From the NCBI GenBank assembly GCA_014799395.1, contig JAAVID010000013.1, positions 57,335 to 121,334 of the forward strand: DNA of 64,000 nt. Reading direction: 5' to 3'. Shown piece after piece: positions 8,129 through 16,726 of this stretch. The stretch's first letter is position 1; each line of letters begins with the position of its first letter. The stretch is from Oscillospiraceae bacterium. Lineage in GTDB: Bacteria > Bacillota > Clostridia > Oscillospirales > Ruminococcaceae. Position numbers and translations under genes: made by a program. The notes beneath the pieces were generated by a model. The model saw only the letters and a list, made by a program, of their open reading frames with translations, searched no databases and had not been told where the DNA came from.

Positions 8129-8947
8129 ATGAAAAAGTCAATTAAATTTACCGCGCTTGCGGTCGTTATCACATTGCTGTTTACCCTGCTTACGGGGTGC
8201 TCGAAAAACGATGAGAACAAGGTCGTAAAGCTCGGCGTTACGGGCGCGGTCTACGACGATCTCTGGAAGCCCACCGTCGAAAAGCTGGCGGGAGAGGGCA
8301 TTACGCTGGAGCTTGTGCAGTTCTCCGATTTCTCGCTTCCGAACAACGCGCTCAACAGCGGCGACATTCAGATGAACGCTTTCCAGCACCACGCTTATTT
8401 TGAGAACGACAAAAACACAAACGGATACGATATTTCGATTTTGAGCGACACCTTTGTTATCGCGATGAATATCTTCTCGAAGAATTACGCCAAGGTTGAG
8501 GATATTCCCGAGGGCGCAAAGATCGCCGTGCCGAACGACGCTACCAACTACGGACGCGCGCTTATTCTCCTGCGCGACGCGGGACTGCTCACGCTCGGCG
8601 AATACGAGAGCACGCCGTCTACCGCCGATATAACCTCGTCTAAGGTAGAGCTTGTCGAGGTAAACGCAAGTATGACCTATCAGTACGTCGACGACAGCGA
8701 GATAGCGGCGGCGGTCGTAAACGGCAACTACGCCGCAAGCTACGGAGTTGACCCGAACACGGCTATTTTCTACGAGAACGTCGACCTCGGCAACAAGAGC
8801 TTCGTATGCGTTATCGCCGTGAAGTCCTCCGATGTTGACAACGAGGTGTACAAAAAGGTCGCGGAAGCGTTCTGCTCCGCGGACACGGAAAAATTCTTCG
8901 AGGAGAACTACAAGGGTTTCTTTATTCCCGCGTGGAACGCTCAATAA
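8129..8947 (+). CDS. metQ: Methionine-binding lipoprotein, NlpA/MetQ family
   Basis: A 272-residue periplasmic-type binding protein anchored by lipid. The signal peptide ends in the lipobox LLTGC, followed by a family-typical body (VVKLGVTGAVYDDLW, then NAFQHHAYFEND, which contributes to the methionine pocket in MetQ proteins). It completes the MetNIQ importer. D- and L-methionine are the usual ligands; related NlpA proteins bind methionine derivatives or dipeptides, so the exact ligand is inferred from the adjacent metN and metI. Confidence 0.93.
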   Translation: MKKSIKFTALAVVITLLFTLLTGCSKNDENKVVKLGVTGAVYDDLWKPTVEKLAGEGITLELVQFSDFSLPNNALNSGDIQMNAFQHHAYFENDKNTNGYDISILSDTFVIAMNIFSKNYAKVEDIPEGAKIAVPNDATNYGRALILLRDAGLLTLGEYESTPSTADITSSKVELVEVNASMTYQYVDDSEIAAAVVNGNYAASYGVDPNTAIFYENVDLGNKSFVCVIAVKSSDVDNEVYKKVAEAFCSADTEKFFEENYKGFFIPAWNAQ

Positions 8948-8959
8948 GGGGGCTGTACT

Positions 8960-10327
8960 ATGGATTGGCTGCGTGATATAATCCGCGACGACCGCGTTGT
9001 CACAGAAAATATTGACGAAAAATATCTCAGCGACACGCTCGGGCGGCTTAAGGGAAGCGCTTCGGCTCTGGTGTTCGTCAAGAGCGCGGAGGAGGTCTCG
9101 GCGATACTGCGCGCGGCTCACGGGAAGAGAATTCCCGTTACTCCGCGCGGCGCGGGGACAAATCTCGTCGGCTCTACCGTTCCCGAGGACGGAGGGATAA
9201 TCCTAGATTTTTCGCTGATGAACCGCGTTCTGGAGCTTGATAAGTCAACAATGACCGCGACCGTCGAGCCGGGAATACTTCTTCAGGATTTCCAGAAATA
9301 CGTCGAGAGCGAGGGATTTTTCTACCCTCCCGACCCGGGCGAAAAATTATCGACTATCGGCGGAAATATCAGCACCAACGCGGGCGGAATGAGAGCCGTG
9401 AAGTACGGCGTTACGCGCGATTACGTCCGCGGACTTGAGGTAGTGCTCGCCGACGGAACGATCATGACCGTGGGCGGAAAGAACGTAAAGGACGCGAGCG
9501 GACTGTCGCTGAAAAACCTGTTTATCGGCTCGGAGGGAACGCTCTGCGCTATCACAAAATGCGTGTTAAAGCTCATTCCCAAGCCCGAATTTTCAAAATC
9601 CGCGCTTATCGCTTATCCCGATCTTGACAGCGGGATCGAGAGCGTGCTTGCAATTCTCCGCGCGAACGCAAACCCTACCGCCGTAGAGTTTATCGGGCGC
9701 GATGTCGCCGAGCTCGGCGAGGATTTTTCGGGAGTGAAGTATCCCCGTCCGGACGCGGGGTCTTATATTCTGCTTACCTTTGACGGACAGCGCGGAGAGG
9801 TCGAGAATAACGTAACGAGAATTCGCGGGCTTGCGCTGAAAACGGGCGCTATGGAGTATATCCCGCTTGACGATCCCGATTACGCCGCCGATATATGGAA
9901 GGTTCGCGGTGCGCTGGTCAAGGCGGTAGAGGCTGCCTCCGAGCAGGAGCCGGTTGATATTGTCGTGCCGATAAGCAAGACAGCCGAGTTTATCCGATAC
10001 GTCAAGGAAGTCGAAAGCGAAACGGACGTGCGTATGGTGAGCTTCGGTCACGCGGGAGACGGAAACGTTCATCTGTGCGTAGTGCGCGGAGACCGCGGCG
10101 AGGAGGAATGGCACAACAAGCTGCACGAGGTGATGTCTCAAATTTACGGCAAAGCATACGAGCTTGGAGGAGTGACCTCGGGCGAGCACGGAATAGGCAT
10201 TTCAAAGCGCGAATATTTTCTCCGCGAAACGCGCCGCGAAAATCTTGCCGTAATGAACAGCATTAAAAACGCGCTCGACCCTCTGCACATACTTAACGAC
10301 AAAAAATCATATATCGGGGGAGAATGA
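8960..10327 (+). CDS. FAD-linked 2-hydroxy-acid oxidase/dehydrogenase, GlcD family
   Basis: A 455-residue flavoprotein of the glycolate oxidase subunit D / D-lactate dehydrogenase family. The N-terminal FAD-binding domain shows PRGAGTNLVGS and GGNISTNAGGMR. The C-terminal FAD-oxidase domain shows the metal/substrate signatures GHAGDGNVH and SGEHGIGISKR. These enzymes oxidise 2-hydroxy acids to 2-oxo acids, often passing electrons to EtfAB in anaerobes; no etf genes are adjacent. It starts 12 bp after metQ and overlaps nothing, and is followed 2 bp later by an aminotransferase. The linkage to metNIQ suggests the 2-hydroxy analogue of methionine as a possible substrate, which is inference only. 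Confidence 0.92.
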   Translation: MDWLRDIIRDDRVVTENIDEKYLSDTLGRLKGSASALVFVKSAEEVSAILRAAHGKRIPVTPRGAGTNLVGSTVPEDGGIILDFSLMNRVLELDKSTMTATVEPGILLQDFQKYVESEGFFYPPDPGEKLSTIGGNISTNAGGMRAVKYGVTRDYVRGLEVVLADGTIMTVGGKNVKDASGLSLKNLFIGSEGTLCAITKCVLKLIPKPEFSKSALIAYPDLDSGIESVLAILRANANPTAVEFIGRDVAELGEDFSGVKYPRPDAGSYILLTFDGQRGEVENNVTRIRGLALKTGAMEYIPLDDPDYAADIWKVRGALVKAVEAASEQEPVDIVVPISKTAEFIRYVKEVESETDVRMVSFGHAGDGNVHLCVVRGDRGEEEWHNKLHEVMSQIYGKAYELGGVTSGEHGIGISKREYFLRETRRENLAVMNSIKNALDPLHILNDKKSYIGGE

Positions 10328-10329
10328 CA

Positions 10330-11499
10330 ATGCTTGAATTATCAAAAAGAACGGCAACGTTTACCGACTCGGTGATCCGCCGTATGACACGAATATCTCT
10401 GCAATACGGCGCGGTGAATTTATCGCAGGGATTTCCCGATTTCGAGCCGCCGCGGGAGATACTGGACCGTCTTGCCGAGGTGTCGCGCGAGGATTTTCAC
10501 CAGTATTCCGTAACGTGGGGCGCGCAGAATTTCCGCGAGGCGCTCGCCGAAAAGCAGTCGCGGCTTATGGGCAGAACGATAGACCCGAACTCGGAGATAG
10601 TCGTTACCTGCGGCAGCACCGAGGCTATGATGGCGGCAATGATGACCGTCGTGAACCCCGGGGATAAGGTAGTGGTTTTCTCGCCGTTTTACGAGAACTA
10701 CGGCGCGGATGCTATACTTTCGGGCGCGGAGCCTATCTATGTTCCGCTTGACCCTCCCGAATTCGGCTTTGACCGCGATACCTTGGAAAAGGCGTTTATG
10801 GAACACCCCAAGGCGCTTATCCTCTGCAACCCGTCAAATCCGTGCGGAAAGGTCTTTACCTATGACGAACTGAAATTTATCGCGGAGCTTGCGGAAAAAT
10901 ACGACGTTTTTGTAATTACCGACGAGGTTTACGAGCATATCGTCTACGAGCCGAACAAGCATATTTATTTTTCGTCGCTCCCGAATATGCGCGAAAGAAC
11001 TATCTCCTGCTCTTCCCTTTCCAAGACCTATTCGATAACGGGCTGGAGACTGGGATATATTATCGCGCCGCCGCATATTATCGACGCGGCGAAAAAAGTC
11101 CACGACTTCCTTACCGTCGGCGCGGCGGCTCCCTTGCAGGAGGCGGCGGTCGTCGGGCTGAAATTCGGCGGCGAGTATTACAAAGACTTGCAGGAGAAAT
11201 ACACCGCGAAACGCGATCTGTTCCTGAAAGGTCTTGACGACCTCAAGATCGCGCATACCGTGCCGCAGGGCGCGTACTACATACTTCTGGATATTTCCGA
11301 GTTCGGCTTTGAGTCCGACCTGGAATTCTGCGAGGTTTTGGCGCGCGACGTGGGAGTGGGCGCGGTTCCCGGCTCGAGTTTTTTCCGCGAGCCCGTGAAC
11401 AGTCTGATACGTCTGCATTTCGCCAAAAAGGACGAGACGTTAAACAACGCGCTGAACCGGCTTGCAGATTTGAGGAGGAAGATCGTGCCGAGGAAATAA
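10330..11499 (+). CDS. PLP-dependent class I/II aminotransferase
   Basis: A 389-residue fold-type I aminotransferase of the I-gamma-like group. Landmarks are GSTEAMMAAMM (phosphate binding), NPSNPCGKVF, ITDEVYEH with the cofactor aspartate, the PLP lysine in SSLSKTYSITGWRLGYI, and RLHFAKK with the carboxylate-binding arginine. GGGGGA is 8 bp from the ATG at 10330, which fits better than the ATG at 10324 only two bases away. It is the last gene of the metNIQ cluster and is followed by a terminator. Together with the oxidase it could convert a 2-hydroxy acid to an amino acid. Confidence 0.92.
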   Translation: MLELSKRTATFTDSVIRRMTRISLQYGAVNLSQGFPDFEPPREILDRLAEVSREDFHQYSVTWGAQNFREALAEKQSRLMGRTIDPNSEIVVTCGSTEAMMAAMMTVVNPGDKVVVFSPFYENYGADAILSGAEPIYVPLDPPEFGFDRDTLEKAFMEHPKALILCNPSNPCGKVFTYDELKFIAELAEKYDVFVITDEVYEHIVYEPNKHIYFSSLPNMRERTISCSSLSKTYSITGWRLGYIIAPPHIIDAAKKVHDFLTVGAAAPLQEAAVVGLKFGGEYYKDLQEKYTAKRDLFLKGLDDLKIAHTVPQGAYYILLDISEFGFESDLEFCEVLARDVGVGAVPGSSFFREPVNSLIRLHFAKKDETLNNALNRLADLRRKIVPRK

Positions 11500-11520
11500 C
11501 TGCCGAAGATAAAGAAAAGA

Positions 11521-11556
11521 ACGGGGATCGAGTTTTGTCGATTCCCGTTTTGTTTT
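11521..11556 (+). terminator. Terminator of the metNIQ-oxidase-aminotransferase cluster
   Basis: An 11-bp stem (ACGGGGATCGA with TCGATTCCCGT) and a TTTTGTTTTT tract, 21 bp past the stop. Confidence 0.85.
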
Positions 11557-11639
11557 TATGTATACTCAAAAAGTATATTTTCGGATAGGTGAGGTTCTTG
11601 CCGGCGTTTCTTCCTATGCATACGATTGGCTGCAGCCTA

Positions 11640-11668
11640 TTGCAATTTTCTCGTCTTTGTGTTATAAT
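11640..11668 (+). promoter_or_regulatory. Promoter of the propeller/solute-binding lipoprotein gene
   Basis: TTGCAA (11640-11645) and TATAAT (11663-11668) with a 17-bp spacer, about 85 bp before the start codon. Confidence 0.75.
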
Positions 11669-11686
11669 GTATTCGGAACGATTTGT

Positions 11687-11710
11687 CAAAAGCCAAATCT
11701 TTGGCTTTTG
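11687..11710. promoter_or_regulatory. Perfect 11-bp inverted repeat in the lipoprotein leader
   Basis: CAAAAGCCAAA, a two-base spacer, then its exact complement. It lies 19-42 bp past the -10 box, where it could be an operator or an mRNA hairpin. No T-tract follows, so it is not an ordinary terminator. Confidence 0.5.
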
Positions 11711-11757
11711 GCAATGATTGATGTAATGTTCACAACAAACAGGTTAGGAGAATGAAA

Positions 11758-13812
11758 ATGAAGAGACTAATGATTTTTGCACTAATAGCGGCAATCGTTT
11801 TTTCGGGCTGTTCAAAGCAGGACAGTATTGATACCGAAACGTTATTTTTCGATCAGCAGACGGAACAGATCGCGTTTGACGGAACGCACACGGAGGATAA
11901 TATCTATGCCTTTACCGTCATTTCCGACAGCGGTATTGCATCGCTTGAATTTTCCGCGGACGAAACCAAAAATGAAGATTATCTCAGAAAATATGAAAAG
12001 AACAGCGTTGTTTTTGAAAAGCAATTGAGCAGTGACGAAACATACACCAACATTGTTTTTGACGCTCAAAATAATTGCTATTACGTCTACGACCCGAACA
12101 AAGCAAGTATCGGGCGGCTTGATGAAAAGTTTGACTATACATCCGATATTGCCGGGCTTGAAGCCTATGAAGTAAAGGGAATGGATATTGACGGCGATGA
12201 TCTTTATGTTTTGTCGGTCGGGAAGGATCCGTATGCCCTCGACAACTTAACGGAAGATGAAAACGGATATATGGATTTTGGCGAAAAAGCGTACAAGATC
12301 AATATAAAAACGGGAAGCACCGAGGAGATAATCGTAAAAAATCCGATCTGTCAGTTTTTTGACGGAAGCTCCCTCTATTATTACACCTGCGAAAACGGGA
12401 AATACGAGCTGAAAAGGCTCGCCGACACCGGCGAGCTCACGACAATTCTCAAAGCCGACGATGTGGGATATATCGTTTCCTTTGTTCTTTTTGAAAATAA
12501 ATTCATTTACAGTCTGCCGGGCCGCGATGACCTGAGTTTAAAAGATCTGAGTTCGGGACTTATCACATCATACGTCAACGGAAGTTTCTGTCTGAACGGA
12601 ATGGATATGCGGCTTTACAAGGGAAATCTTGTGCTTTTGAACCGCAATGTTACGCAGGTCGAAAAAATGTATCTCGGAAAGGAGACGGAAAACCCCGACG
12701 ATCCGATGAAATTCGCGGGAGAAGAGCTTGTTGTTTACGGATTCGATCAAGCCAACACCATTCTTTTTTCCGAGATGAAAAAAGCGACGGGCATTTCGGC
12801 AACGCTTTTTCAGTCGTCGATGTATGAAGAGGAAGTTCTGATGAAGCTGATGGCGTGCGACACCGACGTAGATATTTATACTTTTTACACTACCGAACAG
12901 CTCGGAAGAAGCGTGCGGAAATTCGGAGCGTATGTGCCGCTGAACGACTGCGAAAAAATAAATGATTTCTTAGCTCAATGTCACGGATATATTTCCGATT
13001 ACTGCACCAACGAAAACGGCGATATTTGGGCGGTGCCGCTGTACGCAGATACCGAGGCGGTCTTCTATGTTCCGCAGAATATAGAAAGTCTGGGACTGAA
13101 CTATCGGGAAAATTTTGAAATGTCTTCCGATTTTCTTGATACGTTACTTTTTATGACAAAACAGGAGCAATTCGATCATTACGGCTATATGGAAAACATC
13201 GCCGAAAATTTCGTGGACAGCTATAACGTAAATTACAGCTATACCGACTATAATACCGAGGTCTTTAAAACGCTTCTCGAAAAGTCGCGAAGCGGCTATC
13301 GGAGATACGACATATCGCCGTTTTTTAAGCTTCCTTATATGCATAACGGCTCGGAATTAGATGCCGATAAAACGGCGTTTTGGGTCGATTATATTTACAA
13401 ATATATGGAAGGACGCAACGCTTTGGATACCTGGCGGGTATTTCCGTCGCCGAAGGTCATTTCCGCAGAGGACAAAAGCCCGGTTATAATATCGTACGCG
13501 GTCGTAAATCCTTACAGCAAAAAGATCGACGCGGCAAAGGAATATCTCAGCGTTCTGGCGGAGGATTTTTCTCATAAGACAAGCCGCTTCTCTCCCGTCT
13601 ATAAAGATATAGAAAAATACGCGGAGGATTACGACATCAACGCTCCCGCTTTCCGCGATATTTTCGACATTTCGGTAAACGCGGCAGTATACGAGCTGAT
13701 CGGCGTCTACGACGCACGGGAGTTTCTGTCGGATTATCACGACGGGAAGATCACGTTAGACGAGGCGGTGCAGGAATATGAACGCCGTGCGGAAATAGCG
13801 CTGAGGGAATGA
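11758..13812 (+). CDS. Large lipoprotein: propeller-like N-terminus plus extracellular solute-binding domain
   Basis: A 684-residue secreted lipoprotein with signal peptide and lipobox FSGCSK. Residues about 25-310 are rich in short beta-strand repeats (IVFDAQNNCYYVYD, YEVKGMDIDGDDLYVLS) like a WD/propeller-type domain. About 315-680 looks like a type 2 extracellular solute-binding protein (DIWAVPLYADTEAVFYVP; YILSVL-like end). GGAG is 8 bp from the ATG at 11758, favoured over the ATG at 11752. No transporter is co-directional, but a convergent unit encodes another solute-binding-like lipoprotein and an ABC exporter. The ligand is unknown. Confidence 0.8.
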   Translation: MKRLMIFALIAAIVFSGCSKQDSIDTETLFFDQQTEQIAFDGTHTEDNIYAFTVISDSGIASLEFSADETKNEDYLRKYEKNSVVFEKQLSSDETYTNIVFDAQNNCYYVYDPNKASIGRLDEKFDYTSDIAGLEAYEVKGMDIDGDDLYVLSVGKDPYALDNLTEDENGYMDFGEKAYKINIKTGSTEEIIVKNPICQFFDGSSLYYYTCENGKYELKRLADTGELTTILKADDVGYIVSFVLFENKFIYSLPGRDDLSLKDLSSGLITSYVNGSFCLNGMDMRLYKGNLVLLNRNVTQVEKMYLGKETENPDDPMKFAGEELVVYGFDQANTILFSEMKKATGISATLFQSSMYEEEVLMKLMACDTDVDIYTFYTTEQLGRSVRKFGAYVPLNDCEKINDFLAQCHGYISDYCTNENGDIWAVPLYADTEAVFYVPQNIESLGLNYRENFEMSSDFLDTLLFMTKQEQFDHYGYMENIAENFVDSYNVNYSYTDYNTEVFKTLLEKSRSGYRRYDISPFFKLPYMHNGSELDADKTAFWVDYIYKYMEGRNALDTWRVFPSPKVISAEDKSPVIISYAVVNPYSKKIDAAKEYLSVLAEDFSHKTSRFSPVYKDIEKYAEDYDINAPAFRDIFDISVNAAVYELIGVYDAREFLSDYHDGKITLDEAVQEYERRAEIALRE

Positions 13813-13820
13813 AACCGAAT

Positions 13821-15866
13821 TTATCTCAGTACGTTTCCTATCAATAATGGCTCAGCAAGGAAATAGTCCATAAATTCAAATCCGATCGCGGACATCACCA
13901 ACGGCACAACGAAAACGGCAGCCGAAACAATTACGGAAACGGAATACAGCCGCCCCGAGATAAAAAACACCGCCGCCGACACCGCGATCATTCCGATAAA
14001 CCTCTGTATTTCCGTAAGAATAATATACGATATTATCGGCATTGATACGGAGGATAAGTGCTCCATACTGTAAGCGGGCGCGGTCATAAGCTCCGTGCCC
14101 CAGGTGTTCAGCACGTTGAAAATGCGGCTTCCGTCAAATATTAAAAGTATCAGGAGCGAGCATAAAGCCGCCGCGAGAATTTTCCAGAAAAAAGTGCGTT
14201 TTCCGTTCGGCGATGAGCGCAGAAGCATTATCGCTCCGCTGCGGTATTCCGCGCTGTATGAATACACGGCGATAAATATCAGGAACAGTGTTTTCACCGC
14301 CGCGGCAAGTCTGTCGTAAACGCGAACAGTCTCGTCTCCCGTGAGCATTTTGTATCCAACGTCTTTTACGAAATAACCGCCGTTTTCCTTTAAGTATGCC
14401 GCGTGCCGCTGAAGTTTTTCCAAAGCCGTAAACTTTATCTTTCCGTATTCCGAAAAATCCATAGAAGCCGCTTCGAGCTCGCCGTTGATATATTCCGATT
14501 TCTCATCGGTGTATTCGCCTTGAATTTCGGATATGTACGAATAGTAGATATAATCGGAAATATCGTTATAGTACGGCTTTACGGGCTTTTGCAGAACGAT
14601 AACGGCAATTGCCGCCGCAAGCAGGATAAAAAAGCCCTTTCCGCAGATAAAGCTTTTATATAGCTCGTGCGCAATAATACTTGTATTCGCTCCGCCGAAA
14701 GATCCTTTTTTGGCGGAGCGTTTGTATGTCTTGTCCGAGAACAGCATAACGCCCGCCGTGCCGCATACCGCCCCGAATATCAGCAGCGCGGCAACGGTAA
14801 CGGCGGCTCCGTTTATCGGAAAACCGAAAAAATTTACGTTGAGGTATTTGCCTATAAGTGCCGCCGAATCAGCCGCCGCGGTGATGTTTATCTGTCTAAA
14901 CGGCGCGAATACGCTCGTCGCGGGAACGGCGTAATACAGCGCCGTTTCGACCGCGGAAAACGCGAGTACAAGAATAATCCCCGCCGCGCTTCCCACGGAC
15001 AGCGCCGAAAACATAAATACGACAGTCGAAAAAACCGCGCAGAACAACAGCTTCACAAGCATAAACCCGGTCAAAAAAATCCCTACGCTGATTTGCTCGC
15101 CGCACGAGAAGAAGCCGTATACCGACTGTATTCCGCGGTTCGGGTCGCCGAGCCCGTAAACAGCCGCTCCCGCGGCGATATTGCTCCCGTAAAGAACTAA
15201 AGCGGCGAAACATACCGAAACGGTCAGCGCGAGCAGCTTTACCGCGCACAGCCGGGTCTGTCCGTTCGCGGTCGTGCGGACGAGCGGCAGATAACCCTGC
15301 TCGCGCTCGGAGGTCAGCAGCTTTGCCGTAAAAATCAGAATAAGCAGTATCATTAAAATATCGGAAGCGCCGAAACGCACCGCCATAAGCACGCCCCTTG
15401 ACCTTTGAGCGTCGATATTTTCCGTGCCGAGCCTTGAAAACTCCTCCTGCGTTTTTATTATGTTTCGGTAGTTAAAGCTGTTCTCGTCCGAGAAAAAGGA
15501 CAGCGTTTTCATATTTTCGGCGGAATCGTCAACGCTTTTTAGGTAGTCCGCGTAATTGTCGGTCTGCGCTGTCTCGGCGAGGACGGCTTTTAAAAGCTGC
15601 CGCTCCTCGTAGAAATTATCGAAAAACGTTTCCGTGAAATATCCGTGATCGCTCAGCTCGGCAATGCGGTCGTTAATAAATCCCGACCGTTCGCTTGACG
15701 GCAGATCGTCCAGCTTATCCCAAAGCTCGTTGTACGCGGACGGCGAAAAATCGGAATATTCGGGAATGATGAGAAATAAAGCGTTAATTATTATCACCGC
15801 CGCGAACATAAAAATTATCCGCCTGTTCCCGAACAGCTTTTTCAGCTCGGCAAAAAAGATACTCAT
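13821..15866 (-). CDS. ABC-2-type transporter permease
   Basis: A 681-residue membrane protein with a first helix near 15-35, a long extracytoplasmic loop (about 35-160), and two groups of helices (about 165-370 and 415-680). This layout fits ABC-2-type permeases related to BcrB/NatB and lantibiotic-immunity permeases. It begins 2 bp after its ATPase, so the two form one exporter or membrane-remodelling complex. The substrate cannot be told from the sequence. It ends 8 bp from the convergent lipoprotein gene with no obvious terminator in the gap. Confidence 0.85.
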   Translation of the reverse strand: MSIFFAELKKLFGNRRIIFMFAAVIIINALFLIIPEYSDFSPSAYNELWDKLDDLPSSERSGFINDRIAELSDHGYFTETFFDNFYEERQLLKAVLAETAQTDNYADYLKSVDDSAENMKTLSFFSDENSFNYRNIIKTQEEFSRLGTENIDAQRSRGVLMAVRFGASDILMILLILIFTAKLLTSEREQGYLPLVRTTANGQTRLCAVKLLALTVSVCFAALVLYGSNIAAGAAVYGLGDPNRGIQSVYGFFSCGEQISVGIFLTGFMLVKLLFCAVFSTVVFMFSALSVGSAAGIILVLAFSAVETALYYAVPATSVFAPFRQINITAAADSAALIGKYLNVNFFGFPINGAAVTVAALLIFGAVCGTAGVMLFSDKTYKRSAKKGSFGGANTSIIAHELYKSFICGKGFFILLAAAIAVIVLQKPVKPYYNDISDYIYYSYISEIQGEYTDEKSEYINGELEAASMDFSEYGKIKFTALEKLQRHAAYLKENGGYFVKDVGYKMLTGDETVRVYDRLAAAVKTLFLIFIAVYSYSAEYRSGAIMLLRSSPNGKRTFFWKILAAALCSLLILLIFDGSRIFNVLNTWGTELMTAPAYSMEHLSSVSMPIISYIILTEIQRFIGMIAVSAAVFFISGRLYSVSVIVSAAVFVVPLVMSAIGFEFMDYFLAEPLLIGNVLR

Positions 15867-15868
15867 AT

Positions 15869-16726
15869 TTATTCTCCAAAGTGATAAAGATACAGATCTT
15901 CAAGGGTCGGTAAAACGGCGCGGTGCTCCGTTTCGGGGACATTTTCGCTGAGAACTCTTACGCATACCCGCCCGTTTTCGTGAGTGATATTCGCGACGCT
16001 CATACGCGATCGGATATTGTGAAGCTCGCTTTGTTCCGTCAGCAGCTCGTAAACCTTGCCGTTTATTTTCGAGCAGAGCTGCGCGGGCGCGCCGCTGTCG
16101 GCGATCTCGCCGTCCTTTAACAGCAGGACTTCTTTCGCGATAAATTCAATATCCGTAACGACGTGCGTTGCGATTATCACTATTTTGTCAAACGCCGTTT
16201 CGGCAATGAGATTGCGCAGTCTTATGCGCTCTTTCGGGTCGAGACCCGCGGTCGGCTCGTCGAGGATAACGATCTTCGGATCGCCGAGAAGAGCCTGCGC
16301 CAGCAGCGCGCGCTGCTTCATTCCTCCCGAAAAACCGCCGAGCCTTACGCGCGAATATTCTTTAAGGTTTACGCGCCCGATAAGCTCCTTTATCTGCGGC
16401 GCGGCGTCCTTTTTTGAGATACCTTTCAGCGCCGCCATATAATAAAGAAACCTTGTAAGCGTAAAATCGGGATAGAGCGCCTGCTGCTGCGGCATAAAGC
16501 CGAGCAGCTTTCTGTAATCCCTGCCCGCCGCGGTTTTTCCGTTGGCGAATACCGTTCCGCTTGTCGGGGCGAGGTTCTGCGTGATGATGTTCATCAGCGT
16601 GGACTTGCCCGCGCCGTTAGGTCCGAGAAGTCCGTATATCCCGTCGGTGAATTCGTAATTAAATTTGTTAAGCGCGGTCTTTCCCTTGCCGTAGCGCTTT
16701 GTCAGATCATTGATTTGCAGCAGCAT
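15869..16726 (-). CDS. ABC transporter ATP-binding protein, BcrA/CcmA type
   Basis: A 285-residue ATPase with Walker A GPNGAGKST, Q-loop GFMPQQQALYPDF, signature LGGFSGGMKQRALLAQAL, Walker B KIVILDEPTAGLDP and a His switch in IIATHVVTDIE. About 75 C-terminal residues extend beyond the ATPase core, as in BcrA-type antimicrobial-resistance transporters. It starts inside the end of the upstream lipoprotein gene (20-bp overlap), indicating tight coupling within the sigma-factor unit. Confidence 0.93.
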   Translation of the reverse strand: MLLQINDLTKRYGKGKTALNKFNYEFTDGIYGLLGPNGAGKSTLMNIITQNLAPTSGTVFANGKTAAGRDYRKLLGFMPQQQALYPDFTLTRFLYYMAALKGISKKDAAPQIKELIGRVNLKEYSRVRLGGFSGGMKQRALLAQALLGDPKIVILDEPTAGLDPKERIRLRNLIAETAFDKIVIIATHVVTDIEFIAKEVLLLKDGEIADSGAPAQLCSKINGKVYELLTEQSELHNIRSRMSVANITHENGRVCVRVLSENVPETEHRAVLPTLEDLYLYHFGE

